The notes under the pieces are model-generated. The model was not told the origin of the DNA. It searched no databases and saw only the letters and a program-made list of their open reading frames with translations. A stretch of DNA of 64,000 nt from Thermus islandicus DSM 21543 (GTDB taxonomy: Bacteria > Deinococcota > Deinococci > Deinococcales > Thermaceae): contig NZ_ATXJ01000007.1 in assembly GCF_000421625.1 (NCBI RefSeq), positions 31,400 through 95,399 on the forward strand, written 5' to 3'. Below, piece by piece: positions 47,981 through 56,003 of this stretch. The number at the start of each line of letters is the position of its first letter. Position 1 is the stretch's first letter. The translations under genes and the position numbers were made by a program.

Positions 47981-48384
47981 GGGCCTTCCTGGGCGCGCTG
48001 GCCCTGGCCCTGGGGCTTGGGGTGGCCCTTTCCAGCCTCCGGGCGGCCTTTACCCCCCTTCCCCTGGGGGAGGCTCCTTGCAGGCCAGCCCCCTTGCCGG
48101 AGCGGGCGGAGCTCTACGCCAGCGGGGCGGTGGAGATCCCCCTATGCCGAAAGGCCTGGCTGGTGCTCCGGCTTCAGGGCACCCCGGCGCGGGGCCACGG
48201 CCCCTTGGCCATGGTGGTGGAGGGAAGGCGGGTCCTCTGGCAGGGGGAGGTGCTGGGGATAAAGGAGGTCCGGGTGAGGACCACAGGGCGCGGGGTTCTC
48301 GCCCTCGTGTTTCCGAACGACCTTTACCAGCCCCCTGAGGACCGGAACCTGTTCCTCCTCGGGCTCAAGGTGGAGCCCCCCTAG
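47977..48384 (+). CDS. Exported protein resembling a Ca-dependent xylan-binding-type carbohydrate module
   Basis: A 135-residue protein. Residues 1-22 form a signal peptide (RAFLGALALALGLGVALSSL). The rest resembles CBM36/60-type modules: HGPLAMVVEGRRVLWQGEV, then TTGRGVLALVFPND near 105 and PPEDRNLFLLGLKVE at the end. The F-x-ND and DRNL motifs are the usual calcium-site strands. GTG 47977 overlaps the ligase-like gene stop (GTGA), so the two are coupled. A glycan-sensing or glycan-presenting role is inference. Confidence 0.55.
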   Translation: MRAFLGALALALGLGVALSSLRAAFTPLPLGEAPCRPAPLPERAELYASGAVEIPLCRKAWLVLRLQGTPARGHGPLAMVVEGRRVLWQGEVLGIKEVRVRTTGRGVLALVFPNDLYQPPEDRNLFLLGLKVEPP

Positions 48385-48869
48385 CGGAAGAGGGTGAGCA
48401 GGGCCAGGACCGCCCCGATGGCGGTAAAGAGGAGCATGGCCTTGTTGAAGGCGGTGTTGATCTCGGCTTTGACCTCCTGCCGGAGACTTTCCAGCTTGCC
48501 CTCTACCACCTGGATGCGTCCCTCTAGCTTGGCTTCCACCTGCCGGATCTGGCTTTCCAGCCTAGTTTCCACCTGCTGTATGCGCTCTTCCAGCCTGGTT
48601 TCTACTTGCTGGATTCGCTCTTCCAGCTTAGTTTCCACCTGTTGGAGGCGGCCCTCCAGTTTGGCTTCTACCTGCTGGATCTGGCCTTCCAGCTTGGTTT
48701 CCACCTGCTGGATCCGGCCCTCCAGCCTGGCCTCCACACCGCGCACCTCTTCCCGCAGGCCGTCAATCCGGCGGGAGAGGTCCTGGACCAGGGGCGGGAG
48801 CACCTGGACGGTGGCCTCCACGATGCCCTCTAGCTTCTCCAGGCGCTCCAGGAGGCGGTCTTCCGGCAT
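48381..48869 (-). CDS. Hendecad-repeat coiled-coil protein with C-terminal membrane anchor
   Basis: A 162-residue protein. Residues 1-44 are helical. Residues 45-132 are eight consecutive 11-residue repeats of the type VETKLEGRIQQ, and residues about 142-161 form a single membrane helix (AMLLFTAIGAVLALLTLF). Eleven-residue periodicity predicts a straight or slightly right-handed coiled coil rather than a heptad supercoil. It resembles DUF1640-like small coiled-coil membrane proteins. The function is unknown. The stop shares CTAG with the convergent gene. Confidence 0.75.
   Translation of the reverse strand: MPEDRLLERLEKLEGIVEATVQVLPPLVQDLSRRIDGLREEVRGVEARLEGRIQQVETKLEGQIQQVEAKLEGRLQQVETKLEERIQQVETRLEERIQQVETRLESQIRQVEAKLEGRIQVVEGKLESLRQEVKAEINTAFNKAMLLFTAIGAVLALLTLFR
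48474..48737 (-). repeat. Eight tandem 33-bp repeats encoding hendecads
   Basis: The 264-bp stretch consists of eight in-phase 33-bp units. Units 1-6 are most alike; the last two are degenerate. Such an array can change length by slippage or recombination in 11-residue steps without breaking the frame. Confidence 0.8.
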
Positions 48870-48878
48870 GCCCCCATC

Positions 48879-50495
48879 TTACCGCAGGCTGAGGCCGAAG
48901 GAGAACCCAAGCCCCGTAGCCTCGCCGTACTGCCCCTTGAGGACGTTTTGCGCCCTCGCCTCGTAGGCGAAGCACCCATCGTAGTAGCGTAGGGTGAGGC
49001 CGTAGCGGCTCAGGCCCCCCTCGCCCACCCCCCCCTCCAGGGCCGCCCAGAAGGCTTGGCAGCAGGCCCGGTTGGGCAGGGGCAGGGCGTAGCCGAGGCG
49101 CACCTCCCCGTAGCTTCCCCGCACGTAGGCCAGGCGGAAGGTCCCCAGGGCGCCGTCCCGATACTCTCCCTCCAAGAGGTCCAACCGGTTTCCCAGGGGG
49201 TTCTCCAGGGTATAGGCCAGGGCGAAGGGGCCGTAGCCCGCCTTTAGGGAAAGGGTCTGGAACTCGGCCCGTTTCTCGTAGGTGAAGGGCGGGGTGCGGG
49301 AGAGGGGCTCGAGGCGCCCGCTAAAGCGGAGGCGGAGGTGGAGGTCGCCTTCCCGGAAGTTTCCCTCTAGGCTTCCTCCTAAGGAAAGGTAGGGCGGGTA
49401 GGGGGTGCCGGGGTAGAGGGCGGCGAGGAGGGTGGGGGAGAGGGTGAGGCTAAAGGGGCCCTCCTCTAGGTTGGCGCGGTAGCTCCCCTCGAGGCCCAGG
49501 GTGGGGCCCCGGCTCCTTCCCGTCTCCGCGTAGCGCAGGAAGGGGCTAACCGTGAGGCCCTCCAGCCGGAGGGTGGGGGCGTAGCGGGCCTCGAGGCGGG
49601 GGGTGTCGGCGTCGGGGGGAGCAGGGGTGAAGGCGAAGAAGGCGTCCTCCACCTGGGCCCGGATCCCGGCGGCGTAGCCCAGCTGCCCCTCGAGGCGCAG
49701 ACCTCCTTCCCGGTAGCCGAGCCTGAGGGCGGCCTGGGAGGAGGCAAGCCCGGTCCCAAGAAGGGTAAAGGCCCGCTCCCACCGCCCGATCTCCTCCCCA
49801 GGCTTGGGCAGGGGGAAGTCCTGTAGCCCCAGGGTGAAGCCCCCGCCCTCGCTCCCCGAGAGGACAAGAGGGTTTCCGAGCTCAGGCCTCCGGTTGGCGT
49901 TGGCCCGGGCCTCCCCTATAGGGAGCTCCAGGCCCCAAAGCCCCAAGGAAGCCTCCCCCAGAAGCTCCCCCGTCATCGGGTCAAAGCGGGCCTCCTCCAT
50001 GCCAAGGCGCACCTCCTCCCCGCAGGGGCAGGGGGTGGCGAGAAACCCCCGGAGCCAGACCTCCCCTTGGGTGAAGCGGGCCTCTTTGGCCCGGACCCGG
50101 TAGGCAGGGCTTGCAAGCCAAACCCCTTTGCCCACCAGGGGGTCTTCCAGGCTTACCTCCTCCACCTCAGCCCGAAGCCTTCCCCGCTCAAGCCGCACCC
50201 CCTTTAGGGCCCTGCCCTCGAGCCGTTTGGCCTCGAGGCGCCAGCCCGCGGCCTCGCCCTTTAGGCCCGTGCCCTCTAGCCCTTTCCCTTCCCGGTAGCG
50301 GAGGAGAGGGGCTTCCAGGTAGAGCCCCTCCCGCTCCAGGCAGGCCCTTCCCTCAAGAACCAGGACCTCGCCGTCGTAACTCAGGTTCTCCCCACCCAGG
50401 AGGCCCTCTTCGGTTTCCAGGGTATAGGGCCGTTCCGCGCACGGGCCCGCCCAAGCGGCGCCCAAGAGGAGGACCCAGGCCAGCGCCCGCTTCAT
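48879..50495 (-). CDS. OstA/LptD-like outer-membrane beta-barrel protein
   Basis: A 538-residue exported protein. It has a signal peptide (1-16), an OstA-type N-domain (GGENLSYDGEVLVLEGRACL near 34-53, alternating beta pattern to about 190) and a C-terminal region rich in amphipathic beta strands ending GLGFSFGLSLR, as for an outer-membrane barrel. Cysteines occur in ATPCPCGEE (about 150) and RACCQAFW, spots that might form disulfides as in LptD. It is shorter than E. coli LptD (784). ATG 50495 follows TATCCT by seven bases. Confidence 0.7.
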   Translation of the reverse strand: MKRALAWVLLLGAAWAGPCAERPYTLETEEGLLGGENLSYDGEVLVLEGRACLEREGLYLEAPLLRYREGKGLEGTGLKGEAAGWRLEAKRLEGRALKGVRLERGRLRAEVEEVSLEDPLVGKGVWLASPAYRVRAKEARFTQGEVWLRGFLATPCPCGEEVRLGMEEARFDPMTGELLGEASLGLWGLELPIGEARANANRRPELGNPLVLSGSEGGGFTLGLQDFPLPKPGEEIGRWERAFTLLGTGLASSQAALRLGYREGGLRLEGQLGYAAGIRAQVEDAFFAFTPAPPDADTPRLEARYAPTLRLEGLTVSPFLRYAETGRSRGPTLGLEGSYRANLEEGPFSLTLSPTLLAALYPGTPYPPYLSLGGSLEGNFREGDLHLRLRFSGRLEPLSRTPPFTYEKRAEFQTLSLKAGYGPFALAYTLENPLGNRLDLLEGEYRDGALGTFRLAYVRGSYGEVRLGYALPLPNRACCQAFWAALEGGVGEGGLSRYGLTLRYYDGCFAYEARAQNVLKGQYGEATGLGFSFGLSLR

Positions 50496-50516
50496 GCGGA
50501 AGAGGATACCCCAGCT

Positions 50517-51002
50517 TCAGGGCTTCCAGCCCGAGGGAGCTGCCGGGTAGGGCAGGGCCTGGTTCCGCCTCAGCTCCACCCGGAAAAGCCGGCTTAAGGT
50601 GACCGTGCCCCCGGTGCGGGCCGCCTCCCCCAGGGCCCGGTCCAAGAGGGCACCAAGCTCCATCAGGAAGCGGTCCTGCCGGGCCTTGTCCACGGGCAGG
50701 GCCCCGAAGGTGAAGCAGGCGGGGTTTACCGCCTGGCAGTGCCTCTCAAGGCGGAGCTTTCCCCCAAGGAAGTAAAGCCGCCATCCTCCGAGGTCCACCC
50801 GGTACCCCGCCCGCAGGTGGTCCCGGTACTGGAGGGAGAGGGCTTCCCACAGGGCCCGGGCCTCCTCGCCCCTAGGGCTCAGGGTGTAGCGCCATGCCTT
50901 GGCGCCCCCCGCCGTGAGGGTCTGGCTTTGGGTGAGCCCCCAGTCCTGGCCCAGGGCGGGGGCCAAGGAAGCTACCTTGAGGAGAAGGAGGAGGAGCCAC
51001 AT
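50517..51002 (-). CDS. Secreted protein of unknown function
   Basis: A 161-residue product starting MWLLLLLLKVASLAPALGQ, a clear signal peptide. The mature part has a central pair of cysteines (ERHCQAVNPACFTFG, near 87-97) likely to form a disulfide, and a basic C-terminus. No family is recognised. ATG 51002 follows TAGAAT (51015-51010) by seven bases. An upstream ATG three codons earlier (51011) and a longer open frame to 51098 are disfavoured. It is followed by the LptD-like gene 21 bp downstream. Confidence 0.55.
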   Translation of the reverse strand: MWLLLLLLKVASLAPALGQDWGLTQSQTLTAGGAKAWRYTLSPRGEEARALWEALSLQYRDHLRAGYRVDLGGWRLYFLGGKLRLERHCQAVNPACFTFGALPVDKARQDRFLMELGALLDRALGEAARTGGTVTLSRLFRVELRRNQALPYPAAPSGWKP

Positions 51003-51225
51003 GGAAGGCATTCTAACGCTGAGTTCAGGCCGTCGACCCAGGTTACTTTTGTATAGTTCTGTGGGGATAGCACCCATCCTTATATCTTCCGTCTTCATCC
51101 TGCGTTCGCCGGGTTTCTGGGTTCCCAGAAAAGACGGGCGGCTTGATACTAGATACTAGAGCCAGATAGGGGCATGGGTAGAGAAAGCGCCGGGTGATAA
51201 CGCCCCAGGGAGCAGGGTGGTATCC
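51003..51225. other. 223-bp intergenic region before the polysaccharide operon
   Basis: This region is noticeably AT-richer than the rest of the window and marks the boundary of the glycan locus. It holds an 18-bp inverted repeat (51114-51131), a -35-like TTGATA (51143-51148) and a short direct repeat (GATACTA twice, 51145-51158). A further -10-like GATAAC lies near 51196. The exact promoter cannot be fixed by eye. No small ORF is convincing. Confidence 0.5.
51114..51131. promoter_or_regulatory. Operator-like inverted repeat upstream of the polysaccharide operon
   Basis: TTTCTGGG-TT-CCCAGAAA has perfect 8-bp arms around a two-base centre, too tight for an RNA loop, so it looks like a protein-binding site. 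It lies 12 bp before the TTGATA candidate -35 and about 100 bp before wbpA. Confidence 0.45.
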
Positions 51226-52563
51226 ATGATCCAACGGAACGAGCATTTTCTGCTGGCGAAATTAAAAGAAAAAGTTTCCACCCGCACCGCCGTGGTGGGA
51301 GTGGTGGGCCTAGGGTACGTGGGCCTTCCCTTCGCCGTGGAGAAGGCCAAGGTAGGTTTCCATGTTCTGGGCGTTGAGCAGAATCCCTCGCGGGCGGAAA
51401 AGGTGAACCGCGGGGAGAACTATATTGGGGACGTTAGAGAGGAAGAGCTGAAGGAGGTGGTGGCCAAAGGCCTCCTCTCTGCCGAAACCGGCTTTGACCG
51501 GGTTCCGGAGATGGACGTAATCGTCATCGCCGTGCCCACGCCCCTCACCCGGAACCTTACTCCCGACCTCCAGTACGTGGAGCGGGTGACGGAAGCGATC
51601 GCCAAGCGCCTCCGCCCAGGCCAGCTTGTGAGCCTCGAGTCCACCACCTACCCCGGCACCACCGAGGAGGTTATGCTGCCCATCCTGGGAAAAAGCGGTC
51701 TCAAGGTAGAGGAGGACTTCTTCCTGGTCCACTCTCCTGAGCGGGTGGACCCTGGCAACAGGCGCTACACCACGAGGAACACCACCAAGGTGGTGGGCGG
51801 GGTGGGGCCCAGATCGCTGGAGGCGGGCGTTCACTTTTACAGCCAGACCATTGAGCGGGTGGTCCCGGTGTCCAGCGCCAAGGCTGCGGAGATGGTCAAG
51901 GTCTTTGAGAACACCTTCCGGGCAGTGAACATCGCCCTGGTCAACGAGCTGGCCATGCTCTGCGACCGCATGGGGCTCAACGTCTGGGAGGTGCTGGATG
52001 CCGCCTTCACCAAGCCCTTCGGCATCATGCCCTTTTACCCCGGCCCCGGCGTGGGGGGGCATTGCATCCCCATAGATCCCCACTACCTGGAGTGGAAAGC
52101 CAAGGAGTACAACTTCAACACCCACTTCATCGCCCTAGCGGGGGAGATCAACCGGAAGATGCCCGAGTTCACCGTGGAGAAGGCCCTCCGCCTCCTGGCC
52201 CGGGATGGGGTTCCGGTGCGGGGGGCGAGGGTGCTGGTCCTCGGCGTGGCCTACAAACGGGACGTGGCTGACCACCGGGAAAGCCCGGCTATAGAGGTCA
52301 TCCGGGGCCTGAAGCGCCTGGGGGCCGAGGTGGCCTACCACGACCCCTTAATCCCGAGCTTCCAGGACCAAGACCTTTATATGAAAAGCATCCTTTTAAG
52401 CGAGGACCTCCTGGCCTCCCAGGACCTGGTGATCCTAGCTACGGACCACAGCGCCTTTGATTATCATGAACTGGTGCGCCGGGCCAAGAGGGTGTTGGAC
52501 ACCCGGGGAGCTACCCGGCACCTGCCCAAAGACCTTACGGAAGGAAAGGTGGTCCTCCTGTGA
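51226..52563 (+). CDS. wbpA: UDP-N-acetylglucosamine 6-dehydrogenase (WbpA type)
   Basis: This enzyme would oxidise UDP-GlcNAc to UDP-GlcNAc uronic acid with NAD, the first step to diacetamido-mannuronic acid. The 445-residue protein has a Rossmann motif GVVGLGYVGLP near 24, VAVPTPLT-type motif (here AVPTPLTRN near 105), LESTTYPGTTEE near 142 and the catalytic Cys in PGPGVGGHCIPIDPHYL near 280. The C-terminal UDP-binding domain has GVAYKRDVADHRESPA. ATG 51226 is preferred to GTG 51217. It is the first gene of the polysaccharide operon. Confidence 0.9.
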   Translation: MIQRNEHFLLAKLKEKVSTRTAVVGVVGLGYVGLPFAVEKAKVGFHVLGVEQNPSRAEKVNRGENYIGDVREEELKEVVAKGLLSAETGFDRVPEMDVIVIAVPTPLTRNLTPDLQYVERVTEAIAKRLRPGQLVSLESTTYPGTTEEVMLPILGKSGLKVEEDFFLVHSPERVDPGNRRYTTRNTTKVVGGVGPRSLEAGVHFYSQTIERVVPVSSAKAAEMVKVFENTFRAVNIALVNELAMLCDRMGLNVWEVLDAAFTKPFGIMPFYPGPGVGGHCIPIDPHYLEWKAKEYNFNTHFIALAGEINRKMPEFTVEKALRLLARDGVPVRGARVLVLGVAYKRDVADHRESPAIEVIRGLKRLGAEVAYHDPLIPSFQDQDLYMKSILLSEDLLASQDLVILATDHSAFDYHELVRRAKRVLDTRGATRHLPKDLTEGKVVLL

Positions 52564-53492
52564 TGCGCTTCGCCCTGACGGGACTTGCAGGCTATATTGC
52601 TCCCAGGCACCTGAAGGCCATCAAGGAGGTAGGAGGTCTCCTGGTGGCGGGCCTTGACCCGGCTACCAACGTGGGGGTGGTGGACAGCTTTTTCCCGGAG
52701 GCTGCCTTTTTCACCGAGCCCGAGGCCTTTGAGGCCTACCTAGAGGACATGAGGGAGCGAGGGAAGGGGGTGGACTACCTCAGCATCGCAAGTCCCAACC
52801 ACCTGCACTACCCCCAGATCCGTATGGCCCTACGGCTTGGAGCGAACGCCCTGTCGGAAAAGCCTTTGGTTCTCTGGCCCGAAGAGGTGGACCGCCTCGC
52901 CGAGTGGGAGGCCCGCACGGGGAAACGGGTCTACACCGTTCTTCAGCTTAGGGTCCACCCGGCCCTTCAGGTCCTAAGGGAGCGCCTTGCCCAGGAAAAG
53001 GAGGCAAAGGATGTGGTCCTCACCTACGTTACCGGCCGTGGGGCCTGGTACGGGGCGAGCTGGAAGGCGGACGAGCGGAAGAGCGGGGGGCTTGCCACCA
53101 ACATCGGCATCCACTTCTTTGACCTCCTTGCCTGGTTCTTCGGGAAGGCCCACCGGGTGGAGGTACACGCGCGCACCCCTACGGTAAACGCCGGGTACCT
53201 GGAGCTGGAGAGGGCCAAGGTCTGCTGGTTCCTCTCCATAGACCCTTCCTTCGTTCCCGAAGCTTTCCGGAAGGTGGGCAAGCGCACCTACCGTTCCATT
53301 GTCGTGGACGGGGAGGAGGTGGAGTTCTCCGAGGGCTTCACCGATCTCCACACCGAGGTCTACCGCAAGACCTTGGCCGGGGAAGGGTTTGGCCTCGCCG
53401 AGGCCAGGGAGGCCATCCGGGTAGCGGCGGAGGTGCGCACCCTTCCCCTCAAGGACCCCACTCCCGAGGTCCGCCATCCTTTTCTGGGGTGA
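52563..53492 (+). CDS. wbpB: UDP-N-acetylglucosaminuronate 3-dehydrogenase (WbpB/WlbA type)
   Basis: A Gfo/Idh/MocA-family dehydrogenase that would oxidise C3 of UDP-GlcNAcA before transamination. The 309-residue protein begins RFALTGLAGYIAPRHLKAI and has the catalytic-site motif SEKPLVLWPEE near 99, LQLRVHPAL near 127 and NIGIHFFDLLAWFFG near 180. It is very close to the crystallised T. thermophilus WlbA. ATG 52563 overlaps the wbpA stop by one base; GTG 52560 is an alternative. Confidence 0.9.
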   Translation: MRFALTGLAGYIAPRHLKAIKEVGGLLVAGLDPATNVGVVDSFFPEAAFFTEPEAFEAYLEDMRERGKGVDYLSIASPNHLHYPQIRMALRLGANALSEKPLVLWPEEVDRLAEWEARTGKRVYTVLQLRVHPALQVLRERLAQEKEAKDVVLTYVTGRGAWYGASWKADERKSGGLATNIGIHFFDLLAWFFGKAHRVEVHARTPTVNAGYLELERAKVCWFLSIDPSFVPEAFRKVGKRTYRSIVVDGEEVEFSEGFTDLHTEVYRKTLAGEGFGLAEAREAIRVAAEVRTLPLKDPTPEVRHPFLG

Positions 53493-53495
53493 GCC

Positions 53496-54074
53496 GTGGA
53501 CTACTTCAAGCACGAGAGCGCCTACGTGGACGAGGGAGCCAAGGTGGGTAAGGGCACCCGCATCTGGCATTTTTGTCACGTCATGGCAGGAGCGGAAATC
53601 GGGGAAAATTGCACCCTTGGGCAGAACGTCTTCGTGGCCAAGGGGGTACGGATCGGTAGCGGGGTCAAGATTCAAAACAACGTCTCCGTGTACGAAGGTG
53701 TGATCCTAGAGGACGATGTATTTGTGGGTCCCTCGGCGGTCTTCACCAACGTGCGCACCCCCCGCGCCCCCTTTCCGCGCAACCGCCCCGAGGATTTCCT
53801 GCCCACTGTGGTCAAACGGGGAGCCACCATCGGGGCCAACGCCACCATCGTCTGCGGGGTTACCTTAGGGGAGTGGTGCTTCGTGGCGGCGGGAGCGGTG
53901 GTCACCCAGGACGTGCCTCCTTACGCCTTGGTGGCCGGGGTCCCCGCCCGCAGGCTCGGTTGGGTGTGCGAGTGCGGGGAAAGGCTGGTGTTTGCGGGCG
54001 AGGAGGCTACCTGCGGGGCCTGCAGCAGGCACTACCGCCAAGCGGCGCCCGAGCAGGTGGAGAAGGTGGGGTAG
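53496..54074 (+). CDS. wbpD: UDP-3-amino-sugar N-acetyltransferase (WbpD/WlbB type)
   Basis: A left-handed beta-helix acetyltransferase that would acetylate the 3-amino group formed by WbpE, using acetyl-CoA. The 192-residue protein shows hexapeptide repeats ([40 protein letters not shown]) and the [17 protein letters not shown] loop near 85. The C-terminal four-cysteine ribbon (CECGERL then CGACSRHY) probably binds zinc. The GTG start lies three bases after wbpB. Confidence 0.88.
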   Translation: MDYFKHESAYVDEGAKVGKGTRIWHFCHVMAGAEIGENCTLGQNVFVAKGVRIGSGVKIQNNVSVYEGVILEDDVFVGPSAVFTNVRTPRAPFPRNRPEDFLPTVVKRGATIGANATIVCGVTLGEWCFVAAGAVVTQDVPPYALVAGVPARRLGWVCECGERLVFAGEEATCGACSRHYRQAAPEQVEKVG

Positions 54075-54077
54075 CCC

Positions 54078-56003
54078 GTGTGCGGCATCGCTGGCCTTGT
54101 TCTCCGCACCCCTGACCCCAGGGGGGTGGCCCTCCTAGAGGGCCTTTCCCGCACCCTCGCCCACAGGGGGCCCGACGATAAGGGCTATCTCCTTTGGGGC
54201 CCGGAAGGGCTTCTCGCCTCGAGGGATCCGGTCCCCGTGGAGGGCTTTCGCCTGGGGTTCGCCCATCGGCGCCTATCCATACTGGACCTCTCGGAGGCGG
54301 GGTGGCAACCCATGTCCTCCCCCGACGGACGCCTCTACGTGGTCTACAACGGGGAGGTTTACAACTTCCTGGAGCTTCGCGAGACCCTCGAGGCGAGGGG
54401 CCACGCTTTCCGAAGCGCCTCCGACACCGAGGTTCTCCTTGCTGCCTGGCGAGAGTGGAAAGAGGGGAGCCTAACGCACCTGGTGGGCATGTTCGCCTTC
54501 GCCCTTTTGGACATGGAGGAGAACGCCCTCTACCTGGTGCGGGACTTCTTCGGCATCAAGCCCCTCTACTACACGGCTTTCCCTGGGGGCCTGGCCTTCG
54601 CTTCCGAGATTCCCTCCCTCCTCTCCCTCCCAGGGGTGAGGAGGCGCGTGAACCCCGAGAGGCTTTACGCCTACCTCCGCTTCGGTCTCACCGACCACGG
54701 CGGGGAGACCCTTTTCGCGGAGGTGCGCCAGGTGCCCGCTGGCCACTACCTAAGGGTGCCCCTGGAAGCGCCAGACAGGGCGGAGCTCGTCCGCTACTGG
54801 CGCCTCTTCCCGGAGGAAGGGGGGAATCTGAGCTTCAAGGGGGCGGCTGAGAGGCTCAGGGAGCTCTTTCTGGAGAGTGTGCGCTTGCACTTGAGGAGCG
54901 ATGTCCCCCTGGGGTTTGCCCTCTCCGGGGGAATAGACTCATCGGCCATCGTGTGCGCCGTGCGCCATTTAGAGCCTAGTCTGGAGCTCCACGCCTTCAG
55001 CTTCGTGGCTGAGGATGAGGGGGTCTCTGAGGAGCGGTACGTGGACCAGGTGGTGAGGGCCTGTGGCGTGCGGGTCCACAAGGTGCGCATCGCTCCCGAG
55101 GAGCTTGCACAGGATCTAGACTCCCTGGTCCGCGTTCAGGGGGAGCCCTTCGGCAGCACCAGCATCTACGCCCAGTACCGCGTTTTCCGGAGGGCGAGGG
55201 AGGAGGGGATCAAGGTCATGCTGGACGGCCAGGGGGCCGATGAGCTTCTGGCGGGGTACGTGCCCTACGGGGCTGCGCGGGTGGCCTCCCTTCTGGCCTC
55301 GGGGAGGCTCTGGGAGGCCCTGGCCCTCCTCCAGAGGCTCTCCCGGCTTCCCGGAAGAGGCACTCTTTGGAAGCAGGTTCTGGGCAGGCTCATGCCCCGC
55401 GCCTTCCAGCCCCTGGCCCGCCGCCTGGGCGGGGAGGCCCTCCTTCCCCCCTGGCTCAACGCCTCCTGGTTCGCTGAGAGAAAGGTGGCGCCGAGGCCCC
55501 CCTCCCGCCTACAGGGCCCCCTTAAGGACCGCCTCCGCCAGGAGCTTCTGGAGGCCCTAACGGAGACGAGCCTCCCCATGCTCCTCCGGTACGAGGACCG
55601 GAACTCCATGGCCCATTCCATAGAGAGCCGCGTCCCCTTCCTTACGCCCGAGTTGGCCCAGTTCGTCCTTAGCCTTCCTGAAGGCTACCTTCTTGCCCCT
55701 GACGGCACTAGCAAGGCCGTATTCCGGGAGGCCATGCGGGGCCTGGTTCCCGAGGGGGTACTCGCGAGGAAGGACAAGATCGGCTTTGCCACCCCCGAAC
55801 TCCGCTGGCTTAGGGCCCTTGGTCCCTGGGTGGAGGTCCTGCTCCGGGGAGAGGCCCTGAGGTCCATCCCTGCCCTCCGCCCCGAGGAGGTGCTTAAGGA
55901 GTGGCGGGAGGTGGCCGAGGGGCGAAAGCGCTTTGACTTCCGGGTGTGGCGGTGGGTCAACCTGGTGGCTTGGTCCGAAGCCTTCGGGGTGGAATATGAC
56001 TGA
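54078..56003 (+). CDS. AsnB-type glutamine-dependent amidotransferase of the polysaccharide locus
   Basis: A 641-residue class II glutamine amidotransferase fused to an asparagine-synthetase-like domain. Cys2 follows the initiator (CGIAGLV), with YNGEVYNFLELR near 94 and RDFFGIKPLYY near 155. The ATP pyrophosphatase loop is LSGGIDSSAIV near 285-295. A true AsnB would make asparagine. Its place among diacetamido-uronic acid genes suggests it amidates the uronic acid carboxyl, as proposed for WbpS-type proteins. Start GTG 54078 puts Cys at position 2, as required. Confidence 0.8.
   Translation: MCGIAGLVLRTPDPRGVALLEGLSRTLAHRGPDDKGYLLWGPEGLLASRDPVPVEGFRLGFAHRRLSILDLSEAGWQPMSSPDGRLYVVYNGEVYNFLELRETLEARGHAFRSASDTEVLLAAWREWKEGSLTHLVGMFAFALLDMEENALYLVRDFFGIKPLYYTAFPGGLAFASEIPSLLSLPGVRRRVNPERLYAYLRFGLTDHGGETLFAEVRQVPAGHYLRVPLEAPDRAELVRYWRLFPEEGGNLSFKGAAERLRELFLESVRLHLRSDVPLGFALSGGIDSSAIVCAVRHLEPSLELHAFSFVAEDEGVSEERYVDQVVRACGVRVHKVRIAPEELAQDLDSLVRVQGEPFGSTSIYAQYRVFRRAREEGIKVMLDGQGADELLAGYVPYGAARVASLLASGRLWEALALLQRLSRLPGRGTLWKQVLGRLMPRAFQPLARRLGGEALLPPWLNASWFAERKVAPRPPSRLQGPLKDRLRQELLEALTETSLPMLLRYEDRNSMAHSIESRVPFLTPELAQFVLSLPEGYLLAPDGTSKAVFREAMRGLVPEGVLARKDKIGFATPELRWLRALGPWVEVLLRGEALRSIPALRPEEVLKEWREVAEGRKRFDFRVWRWVNLVAWSEAFGVEYD

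Noticed and set aside
48474..48737. CRISPR-like array
   Set aside because: The 33-bp repeats are contiguous without spacers and encode a coiled coil in frame.
51011..51098. N-terminal extension of the secreted 161-residue protein to 51098
   Set aside because: It would bury the signal peptide and run through the -10 box TAGAAT seven bases before ATG 51002.
51003..51225. tRNA or attachment site at the edge of the polysaccharide locus
   Set aside because: No cloverleaf arms, CCA end or direct repeats long enough for an att site; only a palindrome and promoter-like boxes.
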